From Megalobrama amblycephala (taxonomy: Eukaryota; Chordata; Actinopteri; Cypriniformes; Xenocyprididae), in assembly GCF_018812025.1 (NCBI RefSeq), contig NC_063052.1, positions 13,121,501-13,185,500 on the forward strand: a stretch of 64,000 nucleotides of DNA. Reading direction: 5' to 3'. Position numbers and translations under genes: made by a program. The first letter of the stretch is position 1. Each line of letters starts with the position of its first letter. Positions 42,501-58,860 of the stretch are shown here, in pieces. The notes under the pieces are model-generated. The model searched no databases. It worked only from the letters and a program-made list of their open reading frames with translations, and was not told the DNA's origin.

Positions 42501-43414
42501 CCTTTGCCTTGTTTGGCCATTTTGGTGTGGATGTGGGTGTGTATTGGTGTTGTGGGTCACGGACGCACCGTTAGCCACCTTCCCCGGTTGTCTGATTATG
42601 TTGGCGTGAAGCTTGCGCGCGCGTCATGATAAACTATAATTAACGCGTCGCATCTCATTAGGGTTTAATTACGAGCCTTTTGTCCCTGTCGGTGGTCCCT
42701 CCACACGTACCGCGTTCTTTGAGGTCAGGAGTGATCGGTGGGCTCCAGACATTGCCTGGTAATTACAGCAGGGCTGCATTATAATGGTCTGGAGCAGGTA
42801 ATAGGCGGAGGTGTTGGCCGAGCTTTGAAAGTGGATGATATTGGCCGGAGATCGCCGGAGGTGGGGTGTGGAGGGGCAGCAGGCTGCGGGGGGATGACGT
42901 CATTGGTTTTGGCTGCGCGCGAGGACAACCAGAGGAACCCAGATTTAGAAGGGTATCAAATTCATTCACGTTTTTTTTTTTTTTTTCTGTTTGTTTGAGA
43001 CTACAACTAGCGGAACACAGGATCCACCTCGAGACGTGTATTTACCTTTGAGCAGTGCGCGCGAGGAAATGCATGAAATCCTTTAAGAAAATTAGAACAG
43101 AGCTCTTGACTGTGACTTTTTATGCTGCTGAGCACACTTGTGTTGAGCCCAAAGACATTCTTTTAAACAATTGACTGGCGATGATAAACTACTGGTGGTC
43201 TTAAATCCATGCCAACATCCATTTTTTTTTTTCAGCAGCCTTGGTTCAGGGAGTATATTTTCCCATTCATTTTTACTATTTAAGACTAAAAGTCTTAGTT
43301 TAAGAATTATAAACCATGAATGAGCTATGAGGTGAATTAGTATTTTTTTTTTACTTCCGACTATTGCACTCTATTGAGATAGCTTATAGTTGACCATTAT
43401 TGTAAAGGTTGCGC
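42199..43414. other. Putative sdc3 intron 1, 5' end
   Basis: CpG-rich to about 42,950, then AT-rich. No exon seen. Confidence 0.5.
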
Positions 43415-44152
43415 AAAATATTAAAGATGTAATAAAGTCTCTGGTGTCCCCAGAATGTGTCTGTGAAGTTTCAGCTCAAAATACCTCACAGATCATTTAT
43501 TATAGCTTGTCAAATTTGCCCCTATTTGGGTGTGAGCAAAAACACACCGTTTTTGTGTGTGTTCCTTTAAATGCAAATGAGCTGGGCAGCTTTCCAGAAG
43601 AGGGCGGAGCTTTAACAGCTCGCACTTTGGTTGCTCAACAACAACAAAGCTGGAGAATCTCACACAGCCAAAATGACGACAGTGTTCAGCCTTACATTGT
43701 TCAAACCGGAGTCGAGAGACTCCAGGAAGAAATTACAACTTTTAGAATGAAACTGGATGTTTCTGAATGGTTAGTGGATAAATTTATGTAGTTCCTGTGG
43801 AGTTGATTCAATCTTTTGAGCAAATCCAGCGTTGAATTGACCCTCGTTTGTGAAGCAGTCCGGCGTGTCAACAACACTCTACTACAACAACTCTTCCTCT
43901 TCTCTAAAGCAGCCCAACATGGCCTCACCCCCTTTGTTGTAAGTTCTCGGGGGCGGGGTTTATGTAAATTTTAGGGTTAGTGATGTCACTAACCCAGGAA
44001 GAAGCTTGTTGTAGTCCCTACCAGCCGTTTGTTGTAGTCCTTAAACAGAGAATTCTTTAAAAGAAAATATCGTAACTTTGATGATGTTGTTTATGCTCAT
44101 TACACACTAACTAAAGTTAAAAAAGTGAAATCATTATCAACCACCCCTTTAA
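43415..44152. mobile_element. Second copy of the 4355-5189 transposon family
   Basis: Aligns from TAAAGTCTCTGGTGTCCCCA to the TTAA at 44149-44152. Left end decayed. Same coding remnant as the first copy. Confidence 0.75.
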
Positions 44153-46010
44153 GTGGGCTAAAATGACATTCATTGCACTCATGACCTTGAAAGTGAACTT
44201 GGATCTCATTTTGGTCCACTTTAGGTCTTTCCATTCATGTTGTTGTTGGTTTTTTGAAGCCAGTTCATACTGACCCCTTTTAGCAGCAAACAACTGAACC
44301 TCCATTAACTTTATAAGCAAATCACAGTGTAGATTTAAAACAAACTTTACCCCTGAGATGGTCTGAGAGTTAATATCGAGCGACAAAATTCGTTGAAAAA
44401 CCGCGCTGAGGCTGGTGAACATCCGAACACAGGAAGTTTAACAGCTTTTGTTTTGCCTGTTCATCAAGATATAATCAAATGTGTTTCTTCAAGTGTGTCT
44501 GTGGGATCACTTGTCAAGTGTCAATCTAAGATCTCTTACAAGTCACAGTCGGCTGGCCGACGAGCTAATTCACACGCTTTACTGTGCAAAAATACCCACA
44601 TTTGGCTGAGTGTTAATTTCACACCCATGTTGCCCACTTAAAATGAATCAGCACACTTTTAGCATAATGCATGATTGGTTGAGCTGTTGTGGCCACTTCA
44701 AACGGAAGTCTGATGTGGATCAGGTCAGTGGTGTCATATCCTTTCCTGCTTTGTGTGCCAGAGATGGAGTTTAATTTAGATCTGGGAATTGAGCTAATGG
44801 ACACATCCACTCTTGAGAGCTCCTGCGTTTATGTGTGTGTTTTAAAGGATCATGTTGGACTCCTGGGTTCAGCACTGAATCAGTGTTTTGTGCTGTAGAC
44901 GACAAAGACAACCATAGAAAGGGAGGGAGATGAGGAGGAGGGAATGAGAGAAAATGAGTAGAGAGGAATGTGTGAAGCAATTTGACACAGGAAGTTTCTG
45001 CTGCTGGCTTTCTCGCTCAGCTGTATAAAGGGCTTGCGCTTTACCAGACTCACAAGAGCTAGAAAGTTTAAAGTTTTGATGGGGACACGCCACGTTCAAA
45101 GTCTGTTTGGCCTGTGAGAAGGATTAGCATTGCTTGGGAAAATAAACCAATGTGGGATTAGAGCCGAAATGTTTAGTTCAGCCAAAAATGAAAATTTTGT
45201 CATCATTTATTCACCCTTGTTGCATCCCTCTGGAAAGATGGGAATCTTTTGGTACCTCACGATTCGATTCAAATCAGCATTGGACCCCATTGACTTTCAG
45301 TGTATGGGCAAAAAATACTGGGACATTTTTCAAAATATCTCCTATTGTGATCCTCAAAAGAAAGTCATGCATGTTTTGAACAACACGAGAGCTGATGAAC
45401 TGACCCATTTAAGCATCCACATTGTCTCCTAAAAGTGTTAAAATTAGCCACAATCGTTGGCATACGGTAAAGTCGGCATCTTAGTCGTTTTCCAGTTGCT
45501 GGAGAATCAACGCGTGTGGATGCGTCTCTCGGCATGAGGGTGTTAACAGCTCTGGTGACCCAGATCCCTGCTGAGATAATGACCCTACAGTTTGAAAGTC
45601 AACTTCCGTCCCGTTTGGAATGATCAGAGGTGGTCTTTGGGGCGGGTCTCTGACCTTCAACATAACAGGGTGAGATTTCAGCAAAAACAGTCGGTTAGTT
45701 ATGACACACCCGAGCAAAATCCAGTTGCACAACATGGATCATTTGGTTTTGGAAGAATCTGATGAGCAATATATGACTTCATCTGTGACATTTGATCACA
45801 GACGTTGGCTCTTGGCAATTATTCTCTCAAGAGACAAATGTGAGAGAGAATTTAGTCTCGGTAATACATGTTTACATGCACTTCATTAGCATTCAGTTTC
45901 AGTCTGACTAAAGCGATCATGTGTCTCTTTAAAATGTCATAAACACTTTAGTCTGACTGATATTGCTTCAGTAGGGGCGTTAGTCCGATAATGCGATTGT
46001 AGCTTGGTTT
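44153..46010. other. Intron spacer with a degenerate repeat at ~45175-45400
   Basis: TTTAGTTCAGCCAAAAATGA and CATTGACTTTCAGTGTATGG resemble the TTAGTTCACCC class. The ORF at 45130-45432 falls in it. Otherwise nothing seen. Confidence 0.45.
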
Positions 46011-46014
46011 TGTC

Positions 46015-46930
46015 CAGCATGTAAATGGGTCATTGACAAATCAGGTTTTTAAAAGTGTAAAACAAAAATATATAATGGAGATATAATTAATTTTTAAGAT
46101 TTATTAAGTGTTAACAGTGAGATTATGTGGTTTTTATAATCATTTAACATTGCTTTTGTCATTTTTGTTTTACAAGATAGACAAAATTTGTCACAAAAAG
46201 TCTTTTGGTTTAACCAAAATTTTGGTTTTACCGAATGACGCTTTTGGTTATACCGAATGACGATATTTTCAAACAATGCTAACAGGCTGATATCTAGCAA
46301 AAGGACAATTAAACATTTTATATTTAGTACAAGTTTTTAAAATATTACAACATTTTCCGTGTTTTATAGCGGTTGCACCGAATGACCTGATGTTTGCGTA
46401 TGAGCAAGTGAAAACATGAATTTTTCAAATAATTAAAAGAGAGTTAATTTGTTTCATGACCATGCGGTCCTTTGCAGACGTCTGAATGATGTCACATCCT
46501 GTCACATGATACTGATCACATGACTTGATCCAAAATGGTCCCTTTATATCGGTTACTCCGAATGACATCAATGAAATTCATTTTTCCGGACATTCTCATA
46601 ACAAAGCAACGACTTCTACACGTAATTTTAACGCCATTTTGCACTATACTATTGATATATGATGTTATAAAATCATGCCAGAATAAAAATATATACATTT
46701 ATTACATTTTAGGTTATTTTAATCACAAATTAAATGGCTGTATTGGCCTTTGTACGGTTAAACCGAATGACCTTTTGACACTTCACAATCTTTAAAATAC
46801 CTTTACATGTAGCAAAATATAATTAAAACCTTTTGGATTCAATAAAAGAGATCTAGTTTTACTACCTTGCATACTTTGGATGTCATATCTTTGTTTTTTT
46901 TGTTATTATTAAGGCCTTTGGACAAAAAAA
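46015..46930. repeat. Repeat region with five GGTTNNNCCGAATGAC motifs
   Basis: Motifs at 46224-46239, 46246-46261, 46371-46386, 46551-46566 and 46756-46771, all on the + strand. The flanks show loosely inverse GTCATTGAC / GAGTCATTTTTTTG blocks. No coding sequence. Probably a mobile element, unnamed. Confidence 0.6.
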
Positions 46931-47785
46931 TGACTCGTCACGTCATTGCCCCAAACATTAATCAGACAACAGTTGGCTTCGGCATTGTGCACAAGCTTTG
47001 AAAGACAAAAGCTGGCCCTTTTATTCTACTTCTTTTACAGTTGTTTTACAATGTAAACATACAAGCCCTAGACAGACGTGTTTAACCGCTGCGTTCGTGC
47101 CTCGTGTTTCGCAGCGTCTCTAGACCTGCAAAAACGCTCTCTGTGTGAACCGCCCCATATGTGACTTTTTCCTACACAAAGAGCATCTGATAAAGTTCTC
47201 AAAAACAAGTTCTGCATTTAAATTTGAATGTTTTGAATTTGATCCCATTTTAACAATACATGTTCTCTGACACTTCTATTTACGGCCAGTCTAACTGTTT
47301 GTGGTAACACTTTCCCGCTCTAAATTTCTCAAAGCAAATCTCAGTCCTAGCCACGGTCTTGCATCAAACACTAGTAATTCAATGTTGACATAATAAGCGC
47401 ATTTCCCAAGGCTTCCAGCTGAAGAGTAGTGTCACTAAAGAAAAAACATTATCAGGTCCACCAAATGGCACAGTGTTCTAGTGTGAAAGCATTTAATTTA
47501 GAGGTGTCAGCCGAGGAGGTTCACCTTATCAGCCCACCTGCTTCACATAAACTAAATGAACCACATCACGCTCACCTCCCTTTGACCTCCTCGCATCCAT
47601 CAGCCGCCTCCTGCCCGATAACCTGAAGATGATGGATGCAGGTAGGTGAAATCTGGGTCAAATCGTTGTCACACGTGTGTCGTTCATTTATTTAGTTGGG
47701 AAAATCTTCAAGCTTTCATTTGAAGGAATACATAATGTTGGTTACTACAAAAAATAATTTCGACTCATCCTTTTAGCAAAACACT
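46931..47785. other. Intron spacer
   Basis: No gene recognised. ORF 47429-47626 unsupported. Confidence 0.45.
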
Positions 47786-48111
47786 GGGTTACAGTGAGGC
47801 GCTCACAATGGAAGTGAATGGCGCCGATCGATCTGTAAACATTAAAATACTCATTGTTTCAACAGTATAAGCCATGAGATGCAAATCTGTGAAAAAATAG
47901 CTTGCTTATCTTTTCTGTGTAAAGTCTTTGTTGGCATAACAATGTAATGCCTTAAACCTTAAAACGACCATAGAAATGATGAGAACAAGTTTTACAGAAG
48001 AATTAATTTAAGCTCTTTTTTTAAAATTCTAAGCTTCACATTTCTGCTTTTAAATCCTTTAAAAATGAGCCCCATTCATTTCCATTGTAAGTGCCTCATC
48101 GTAACCTTTAT
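47786..48111. repeat. Inverted-repeat element (GGGTTACAGTGAGGCGC ends)
   Basis: GGGTTACAGTGAGGC...CAATGGAAGTGAATGG is the rough inverse of CCATTCATTTCCATTGTAAG...CTCATCGTAACC. Confidence 0.6.
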
Positions 48112-48116
48112 TCCTG

Positions 48117-48235
48117 CTTTTTTTTTTGTGATCAACTTTTTATTGAATTTTTAAAATGCACATATTTTGCTAAGTTAGCATTAGCATACAAGTATTTTTA
48201 ACACTTAAAACAAACTATGTACAATAAAAGGGAAC
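48117..48235 (-). repeat. Probable LINE 3' tail (reverse)
   Basis: TTTTTTTTTGTGATCAACTT then TTATTGAATTTTT resembles the poly(A) and 3' end of a minus-strand L1-type element. Class uncertain. Confidence 0.35.
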
Positions 48236-50309
<2,074 letters not shown>

Positions 50310-50425
50310 GTATACGTTTACATTTAGGCATTTAACAGATGCTTTTTAATCCAAAGCGGCTTACAAATGAGGAACATCACTAGCAATTTACCGTTCAAGT
50401 GGCAGCAGTTGGGTTCCGGAAGTAA
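50310..50425. repeat. Retroposon-like fragment
   Basis: TTTACATTTAGGCATTTAAC, then AAAGCGGCTTACAAATGAGG, a widespread fish repeat motif. Confidence 0.5.
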
Positions 50426-50480
50426 AAACTCCATTCGTTTTCTCCGTAGGGAAATTGATTTTTAATGATAACTTAAAAAC

Positions 50481-50928
50481 TAGAGATGCACGGATAGCCG
50501 AGTTATATCTGCCGATAACGATACCGATAGTTTGGGGGTTCTGCCTTTTATACCTTCTTCTAAATTAATGATAATTTCATTATAATTAATAATTAATCAT
50601 TATATTTTTAATTATTATATGTTGAAAGAAATGTAAATAAAATATTGGTTATAAACAAACGCATTACTCATTAATATTAACACCTGTTAACTAAATTCTG
50701 AAGATTAAATGAATATTTCTTAACTTTCTGAATGTTATTAATTGATATAATTACTATTAATATTGAACATCAAACTGGTTTCTTCGCATTTTCTTTACAC
50801 AAAGTACAAATTCAGTGCATTTTCCCACCCTCTTTTGATTGACAGGATATATCAGCCCTGACTATCGGCTGTTTTTATGTGCTTTTATCGGCCAATACCG
50901 ATTATTAGCCGATATATCGGTGCATCTA
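50481..50928. mobile_element. hAT-like MITE, TAGAGATGCACGGATA ends
   Basis: Left TAGAGATGCACGGATAGCCG and right CCGATATATCGGTGCATCTA are inverse. Duplication not seen. Confidence 0.7.
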
Positions 50929-51053
50929 TATTATAAACCTTTAAAGACAGGCCTACTGTGAGGTAAGAGGTTGTTAATCGATGGTATTTGCTGTCAGCCC
51001 ACATTATTTCAACTTATTCTTTAAATAATCGTGTTTAACAGCAGAATTCATGG

Positions 51054-51356
51054 TGAAAAACTACATTACCCATAATGCTGTACAGAAAATTCCACCAATC
51101 AGAGAGTCGCCACAATCAAAAGAAATCTATAGCTCCGCCCACTCCCATGAAGCACTGCTAACGACGTAATCGAGTCGATCTCCCTATGCTCTCAAAATAC
51201 CTAAATATTTGTATATATGTGCATATTTTGGAATAAACTCAAAATATATTGTTTTTATATATGTTATCAACATTTTTAAATGAGTAGTATGTTTTTCCGC
51301 TGTTTTTAATTGGTTTCTGCTTTTTGCAATGCTTCATGGGATTGTAGTTCTTTCCC
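51054..51356. repeat. MITE, AACTACATTACCCATAATGC ends
   Basis: Left AACTACATTACCCATAATGC and right GCAATGCTTCATGGGATTGT (then AGTT) are loosely inverse. Confidence 0.55.
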
Positions 51357-52079
51357 TCAGTAAAGCCATTAAGTACACAGTCTTGTACTTTTATATTTTT
51401 GTCCAATTTTCAAATACTTCTTTGCTTCAAATCGAAGTTTGTAATGTTATGATTCACCTCATAGCTAATTAGCTTGGCTTATGATGGCCTGTAATGCATT
51501 AACAAAGACTTTTTTTTTAAATCCCAAGGGGAAAAATGAGTGGAATGAATACTTCCGGAACCAGCGCCACTCAAAAAATTGTTTGGTCACTAATGCACTC
51601 CTATCTGTAGCTGCTCTTTGCAAGATTGGTGTGCAGTGAATATGACGTAGGTTGGTGTGTGTGTTATGTGCATGACAACGTTCGCACAGCCGACGCCTTT
51701 CATAACTCCAGAAAGCGTTATCACTATTAAAATGGCGTAATGTAATAAATGAGGCCAATGAAGGCACAACCTCATATGTCAAATCTTAATTAACTGACAC
51801 AAGCTTTAAAAAAACGGTGTACAATGCGGGATTTGGATCGCAGCCCGGCCACAAAACTGATAAGAGCGGCTCAGTTGAAAAGACAGAGACTGGATTTAAA
51901 ACTTTCTGATGTTTGCGTCTCTGTGATTTACAGAAACCACATGTGAAAACACAAAACATACACAAGATACGTGAGTCCTGAAGATTTAAGAGAGTCAGTT
52001 CAGCTCAGAATGTTGTCAAACTACATACCACTGGAATATAACCATACCATTTTTTAAAACAAAATTATATTTTTATTCA
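51357..52079. other. Intron spacer
   Basis: A 105-codon minus-strand ORF (51465-51782) has no recognisable similarity. Nothing supported. Confidence 0.45.
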
Positions 52080-52325
52080 GTATTGATGTACTAAATTGAT
52101 CAAAAATGACAGTAAAGATTTATTTATGAATAACCTTTATCTTTATCTGACCTTTATCAATCTTTACTGTCACTTTTTGGGCCTTTCTATTCATCAAAAA
52201 ATCCTTAAATGTGTCAGGGTTTCCACAATTGTGTTCAACATTGATAATAATCAGTAATGTTTCTCAAGCAGCATATTTCTGAAGGATCATGTGACCCTGA
52301 AGACTGGAGTAATGATGCTGATCTG
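52080..52325 (-). repeat. High-copy dispersed repeat (reverse fragment)
   Basis: GGATCATGTGACCCTGAAGA and GGAGTAATGATGCTGA; shares blocks with 19865-20336. Confidence 0.65.
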
Positions 52326-53565
52326 TTAGTTCTGAGGGGATTTCCTGGCGGGAAAGAACTTTACATTATTTAGTAGTCAGTCCCCATGGTAGAAAACACA
52401 AAATGGAGTGTGTACTGCAGAGTAAATACAACTGTATTAGTGACTGTTGCTCTTAATTCGGTTTATTTAAATAGTTTTTGCTTTGAAGATACAAGTATTT
52501 GTTCATAATATCTGAATAGATGATTCTCGAGAGGTTTTTAGTTCCATTATATAATATGACTAATATACAAAGCCGGTCTGACACCAAACAGCGAGTTAAT
52601 AGTTTTAAAATATTTATCATTCTCGCACTTTATTTTAAGGATTTATAAAAACTCCCAGATAAGAGCCAGAGAAAAAAAAACGAGCCTACAGCCAGAAGAC
52701 AAAAATGTGTGTAAAAGCACACACGCATAACAGAAAAGCATCTTTGAGGATTTCACACCGTGCACCGTTTAATCCATTTGCATTTTCTTTGTTTCTCAGC
52801 CTGTGCGCAAACACGTGCACAAAAGGTCACGCTCACCTTCAGGATAACCTCTACCGAAGCTTAACCACTCAACAGTTGCCCGTTTTTGAAGCTCAAAGAG
52901 TCGTTTGAGTGACGGAGCTGAGAGCTTTGTGCACATTGATGTGCAAATCAACACGGCGTCTTTGCAACTCAATAACCAGAACATCTTCCTACAGTAGGTG
53001 CAGTTAAGAGGCTCGTCGAATCAAATGCAGGCTTGTTGCTCTGATAAAATCTTTACTAAACGATGTCTTTCAGGAGATGGTTGATAGTGAAGTGATTGAC
53101 TATTATCGTCCAGACCAGGAGTTTAGTCCATTAAGCGTCTCATTTGTAATGGTAAAATCAAATACTTTTCTACAGGTCTCTTTTTTTTTTGTATGGAACA
53201 AGATTGCAAACTCTGTTAAACATTAGCCCTTCGTTTCCATTAGCTGTGACCTTGGCTTGCGTACAGCGAATATTAATTCTAGTACCTTTATTCACAAGGT
53301 TTTATTGACTTCTCAATGCAAGATGATGTAATGCACAGCATTATTGCACGCTTTATTGAATAGCCAGCGTAGGTTGTTTTTGTAACTGGAGAGAATGCTT
53401 TACTTTGTATTTATCTGTTCATTCTTGACAAAAACCAGCATAATAGTCTGTACCAGGGACATGATTGTGAAGTCGTTTTAAAAAATGTGATGAAATGTCA
53501 GAATGTTGGCTGAGGAGATTGTGTGCTGCTCAGCCAGACTCTGAGTATTTGATAAGAGGGAGCTG

Positions 53566-53603
<38 letters not shown>

Positions 53604-54154
53604 CTGATGAAATGCAGACTTCTGTCAAGTGTGGAGAATGACTAACAGAGAAACCCTGTAAATAACACTGAGATCTTTCAGTTCTGCACAAGAGCTGTGA
53701 TATTGCACAAATGAATGGTGAAGATATAAAAAGAAACTGAAAGAAAAACCATTTTTATCTTCTTTAAATTAAATAAACATTATACGCACGTCTCCATTAT
53801 ATGCGTAACAGAAGATTGACGTAGTTGCCGTAATTAATACATAAGATTGATGGTCATTTACTCGCCCTCATGTCGTTTCAAACCTGAATGCTGTCTTCTT
53901 TCCTTAAAACACAAAGGAGATCATTTTCATTTAAAATAAAATATTTTTTCAAGTTGGAAATATGTGATCAGAGATGTACTGTTAACGAACATCCCAATGC
54001 ATTTAGATGAATATGTAAATATGTGCTGCGCGCTCTCCTTTCAGTAAATGCACAACAAATATAACGGCAGATGTTTGCACCAGCTCTGCAATTCGACTCT
54101 CCAATAAAGTCACGTCACTTTTGTTTTAAAGCAAGCAGCTTTACAGTATTCAAC
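52326..54154. other. Intron spacer with (CA)n at 53567-53601
   Basis: About 17 CA units. A TTAGTTCACCC-class fragment (CTCGCCCTCATGTCGTTTC) is near 53,860. No exon seen. Confidence 0.5.
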
Positions 54155-54168
54155 ATGAAAAAGTGTCT

Positions 54169-54914
<746 letters not shown>

Positions 54915-55217
54915 ATGAAAAAGTGTCTTTCAATTATAATTTCAACTTCATTTTCGACTATAAAGCAGCTCTCCAGTGTGTTCATTTTATTCATGTCTGA
55001 CCATGATGGACTGAACAGAAGAAATAAACCAGAGAAGATTAAAAAAGAGGCGGAGCCTCAGAGCCACACCCACCTATTACATTAATTCCTGGAATGTTCA
55101 CTTTGGCAAGTTGTTTCAAACTCCCAAAACGAACTCCAAACGAACTTTGTTTTGGCATGATTTTGTTCAAAAAGACGTCACACTAGTCCGATCTTCGATT
55201 AAGTGTTATTGGTGCCT

Positions 55218-56383
55218 TTAAAGCATTAGTTCACTTTAGGGGTGTGACGAGACAGGTATCTCACGAGACGAGACGAGACACGATTTTTACACACTATTTT
55301 TAAGAAATCCTCAATGGCGAAATACATGACTAGAAAAAATATTCTGCATTGTTAGTCAAATATTGTTAGAGACCTCATCTACTAACAATGAGCAATATAT
55401 GTGCTACAGTATTTATTAATCTTTGTTTATGTTAGTTAATAGTCATTCATTGTTAGTTCATGATAGTTCACAGTGCATTAACTAATGTTAACAAATGAAA
55501 CCTTACTGTTTGTGCTTAATAGGATTAAGAGAAAACTGTACAGTTATTCATTTTTTATGGTAACACTTTACAATAAGTGCCACCAAAGTGCAAATAAGAC
55601 CAATTTTTTCTTTGATACAGAGCTAAGAGATGGTTACAACTACGCTGCCCAGCCTAAAATAGCTTTCATATTGAGAGATATCTGTATCCATCAGGGAGCC
55701 GCTTTCAAAATGCGGGTATTGACATCGCGTTTGAATGCGCGCGCTCGCGTTTACTTTCACTTTTAGCGATCGCGCGTAACTCTGTAAATATGGAGCGGTG
55801 GCAACCGTTATCCAACTGAATTAAATGTTTTTTATTTAAATAGAAAGCAAAACGACAGTGGATGTGTAAAGTAAACAAAGCGGATGGCATATTCTTTCCT
55901 AATCATCCTAACACTCTGTCATGGCAACATCACGAGACTACTTTTCGCCTCGACGAGAAATCTCGTCACACCCCTAGTTCACTTTCAAATGAAAATTAGC
56001 CCAAGCTTTACTCACCCTCAAGCCATCCTAAGTGTATATGACTTTCTTCTTTCTGATGAACACAATTGGAGATATATTAATAAGGCGGTCTGGGCAGAAG
56101 GCGGTCTAGCTAAAGCTAGATATTTTACTTTATAACTTGTTAAATATGAATATTTTTTTTACACAAACACATTGCTTTGCTTCAGAAGGCTTTTATAAAC
56201 GCCTCAGAGCCGTGTGGAGTACGTTTATGATGGATGGAGACACTTTCTTCAGCTCATACTCATTGGTCCCCGTTCACTGCCATTATAAAGCTCAGATACG
56301 TCAGGATATTTATTAATAAAACTCTGATTGTGTTCATCAGAAAGAAGACATTTTTTTTTTTTTTGGGATGAACTACCCATTAA
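55218..56383. mobile_element. TTAA-bounded element split by a hAT insertion
   Basis: TTAA at 55218-55221 and 56380-56383; AAGCCATCCTAAGTGTATAT and ATGAACACAATTGG as in 24227-25444. Confidence 0.8.
55237..55976. mobile_element. hAT element with 8-bp duplication GTTCACTT
   Basis: TAGGGGTGTGACGAGA at left and TCTCGTCACACCCCTA at right, flanked by GTTCACTT at 55229-55236 and 55977-55984. 740 bp, no intact transposase. Confidence 0.88.
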
Positions 56384-56999
56384 ATGGCATGTGATCTTCT
56401 CTCAAGTAGTCTGACCTAATAGTTTCTGGCATAGAAGGCCACGGCCTGCATCATCAACAATCTGCTGCATGTCAGGTTCACTACAGATATAATGGAGCTG
56501 ATGGATACTGACTCAAGCGTGATGTCAAGGCTCACGCTCACACCTCCCCCATGGTTTGGCCTCCAAGTCAAGGGCTTAGGCCAAGATCAGCTCTACGCTG
56601 TCATTTCCACAAACACTGTGATAGTACAGCTGATATTGCTGTGACTAAAGGTCCTCCAGCACGGTCTGTCAGTGGAATAAATGAGTCAGTAAAGTTCATT
56701 TATAGAGCACAGATAAAATCAAGAAGTGTTATATTACATTAAAATAAATTCCAAAAGCACAGCAAAAAAAGAGGGAAGCCTGTAAATAAAATGAGCTGTA
56801 CAGGTTTTTTTTTTTTTTTTTTTTTTAATTTGTTCACTTTTGAGTCACTGAAGTGATCCAGTCAGGAATAGTGATTTTTAATTTAGTCTTGTCAAGTATT
56901 GGTGTTTGATTAATATTATCAACATAATAGACCACGGAAAGTGTAGACATTATATTCATTATATTATTAGTCTGTACTAGTGGTTATGGTTATTGGTCG
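56384..56999. other. Intron spacer
   Basis: Poly(T) run at 56805-56826. Nothing else supported. Confidence 0.45.
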
Positions 57000-57390
57000 A
57001 TTAAAAAAAGTCTCCTGTGCTCATCAAGGCTGAATTTATTTGATGAAAAATACAGAAAAATTGTGAAATATTATTACAATTTAAAATAACTGTTTTCCAT
57101 TTTAATATATTTTAAAATGTAATTTATTCCTGTGATCAAAGCTGCATTTTCAGCATCATTACTCCAGTTCTTCAGTGTCACATGATCCTTCAGAAATCAT
57201 TCTAATATGCTGATTTGATTTTTCATTTCTTCTTATTATCGATGTTGAAAACAGTTGTTTTGCTTAATGTTTTTTTTTTTTTTTTTGATGAATAGAAAAT
57301 TTAAAATCTTAGAAAAAGAAATCTTTTGTAATTTATATAAATGCCTTTACTGTCACTTTTGATCAATTTTATGCATCCAAGTATCTGAAG
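57000..57390 (+). repeat. High-copy dispersed repeat
   Basis: GCTCATCAAGGCTGAATTTA, ATTACTCCAGTTCTTCAGTG, TCACATGATCCTTCAGAAAT, ACTGTCACTTTTGATCAA in order. Confidence 0.75.
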
Positions 57391-58860
57391 TATTTATTTC
57401 TTTCTGGGAAAAAAAATGGTTTTGTAGCTAATCTAAAAAAAGCCACATAATCTACGATTTATCTGTCTATCATAAGTCTATACAGTATATTGTCATGCTC
57501 ATGCAATGTCTGCATCTAATTTATGTCAGCGTCTTTCACAATATCCCCACTATTTGTATCTAATTGCAATTACCTTAGGCTTGATTATATTTTGACATGT
57601 TCAGGTAATAGGAGCAGCTGTGTTTGGAGGAATGCGACCGTCACGCTGTGCACACAGTGTTTCCCACGCAGTGATTTTCAGGATAACCCCAGATAAACTT
57701 TCGAGCGGGAACAAATGGATGCATGATAAATTCTCAATGAAGACACGCTGCAAACGTGTTAAATAGCTGCCTGTCATTTCTTGCTTTTGCACAAGCAGGT
57801 GGAGAGTGAAAGCGAGAGAGGAAAGACCGGAATCAGCTGCCTCAGTCAATCTATTTTCCTCTCCATTCCTTCCTGCTAATCTCCTCACTTATCATGTTGT
57901 GCATGGAAAGTGATATTGATCGATATGAGTTAAGTGAGATGCGCGTCCGCTCGGGCAGATGTGCTGGAAAGCAGATTACGCTGCTGCTAATCCACAAGTG
58001 TAGGGATGAAAGATTACAGCAGAATCACCTGCTGGAGGTAGAGCAAACTGACACACAGACCAGGAAAGAGAGAGAGAGGTAAACACAGTTACTAAAGAGC
58101 TTTGTGGGATTGTACACCGAGTGGGACACTCGACACAACCTAGAAAACAGATTAGAGAGAGAGAGACGTCACTACTGCAGAGCTACAGACTGAGACTAAA
58201 ATGCTTGTTTAAAATCCCCATGAAATCAAAATGGAAGTTTTGTGGCTTTTTAGTATGAATATGTTACTATATTCGCAAAATTTGCATTTAGAAAACTTGC
58301 AATCTTTCATTTCTGCCAATATGGATCAGTGATTTTGATGACATCATGCTGCATTTCAGCTTCTCATCAGATTTTCTGTCCAATCAAATGCTCTCTAGAA
58401 TCTAAAGCGTCCCGCCCCCTACATTATAAATGGATGCCGAAGCTGAAATCGGTCATTTGTTCACACATTTACTAAAGCTGCACAATTAATCGTAAAAAGA
58501 TCTCGATTCAAACATCCATGCGATCTTATTTGACTGTGATTCGGCTGTGTCTATTAAATCTCTGACAAAATCATTCAAATCTGTGTTTGTGCTGCCGCGT
58601 TGAGCCAGAGAGAAAGTACTGAAAAAAGTTTAAAGTTAGGAATTTGTGTACGATAGCGATCAAAATAGCGCAAACCACATTTGAAACTAACTTGGCGCTT
58701 CAAATAACGGTTGTGTCAGTTACATCGTACGCCACTAGGTGGCGACAAGTGACTTTTGAAAAATGTATTTGTCATTGAATCATTCATTCAAAAGATTTGT
58801 TCAAAAACACTGATTCATCCAGTAACGAAATGAGTCATTGAATTCATTCAAAATCATTTT
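57391..58860. other. Intron spacer with degenerate repeat pieces
   Basis: GCTGCACAATTAATCGTAAA (58486) is a hAT-like end; CACTAGGTGGCGACAAGTGA (58732) recurs near 34,198. No exon seen. Confidence 0.45.
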
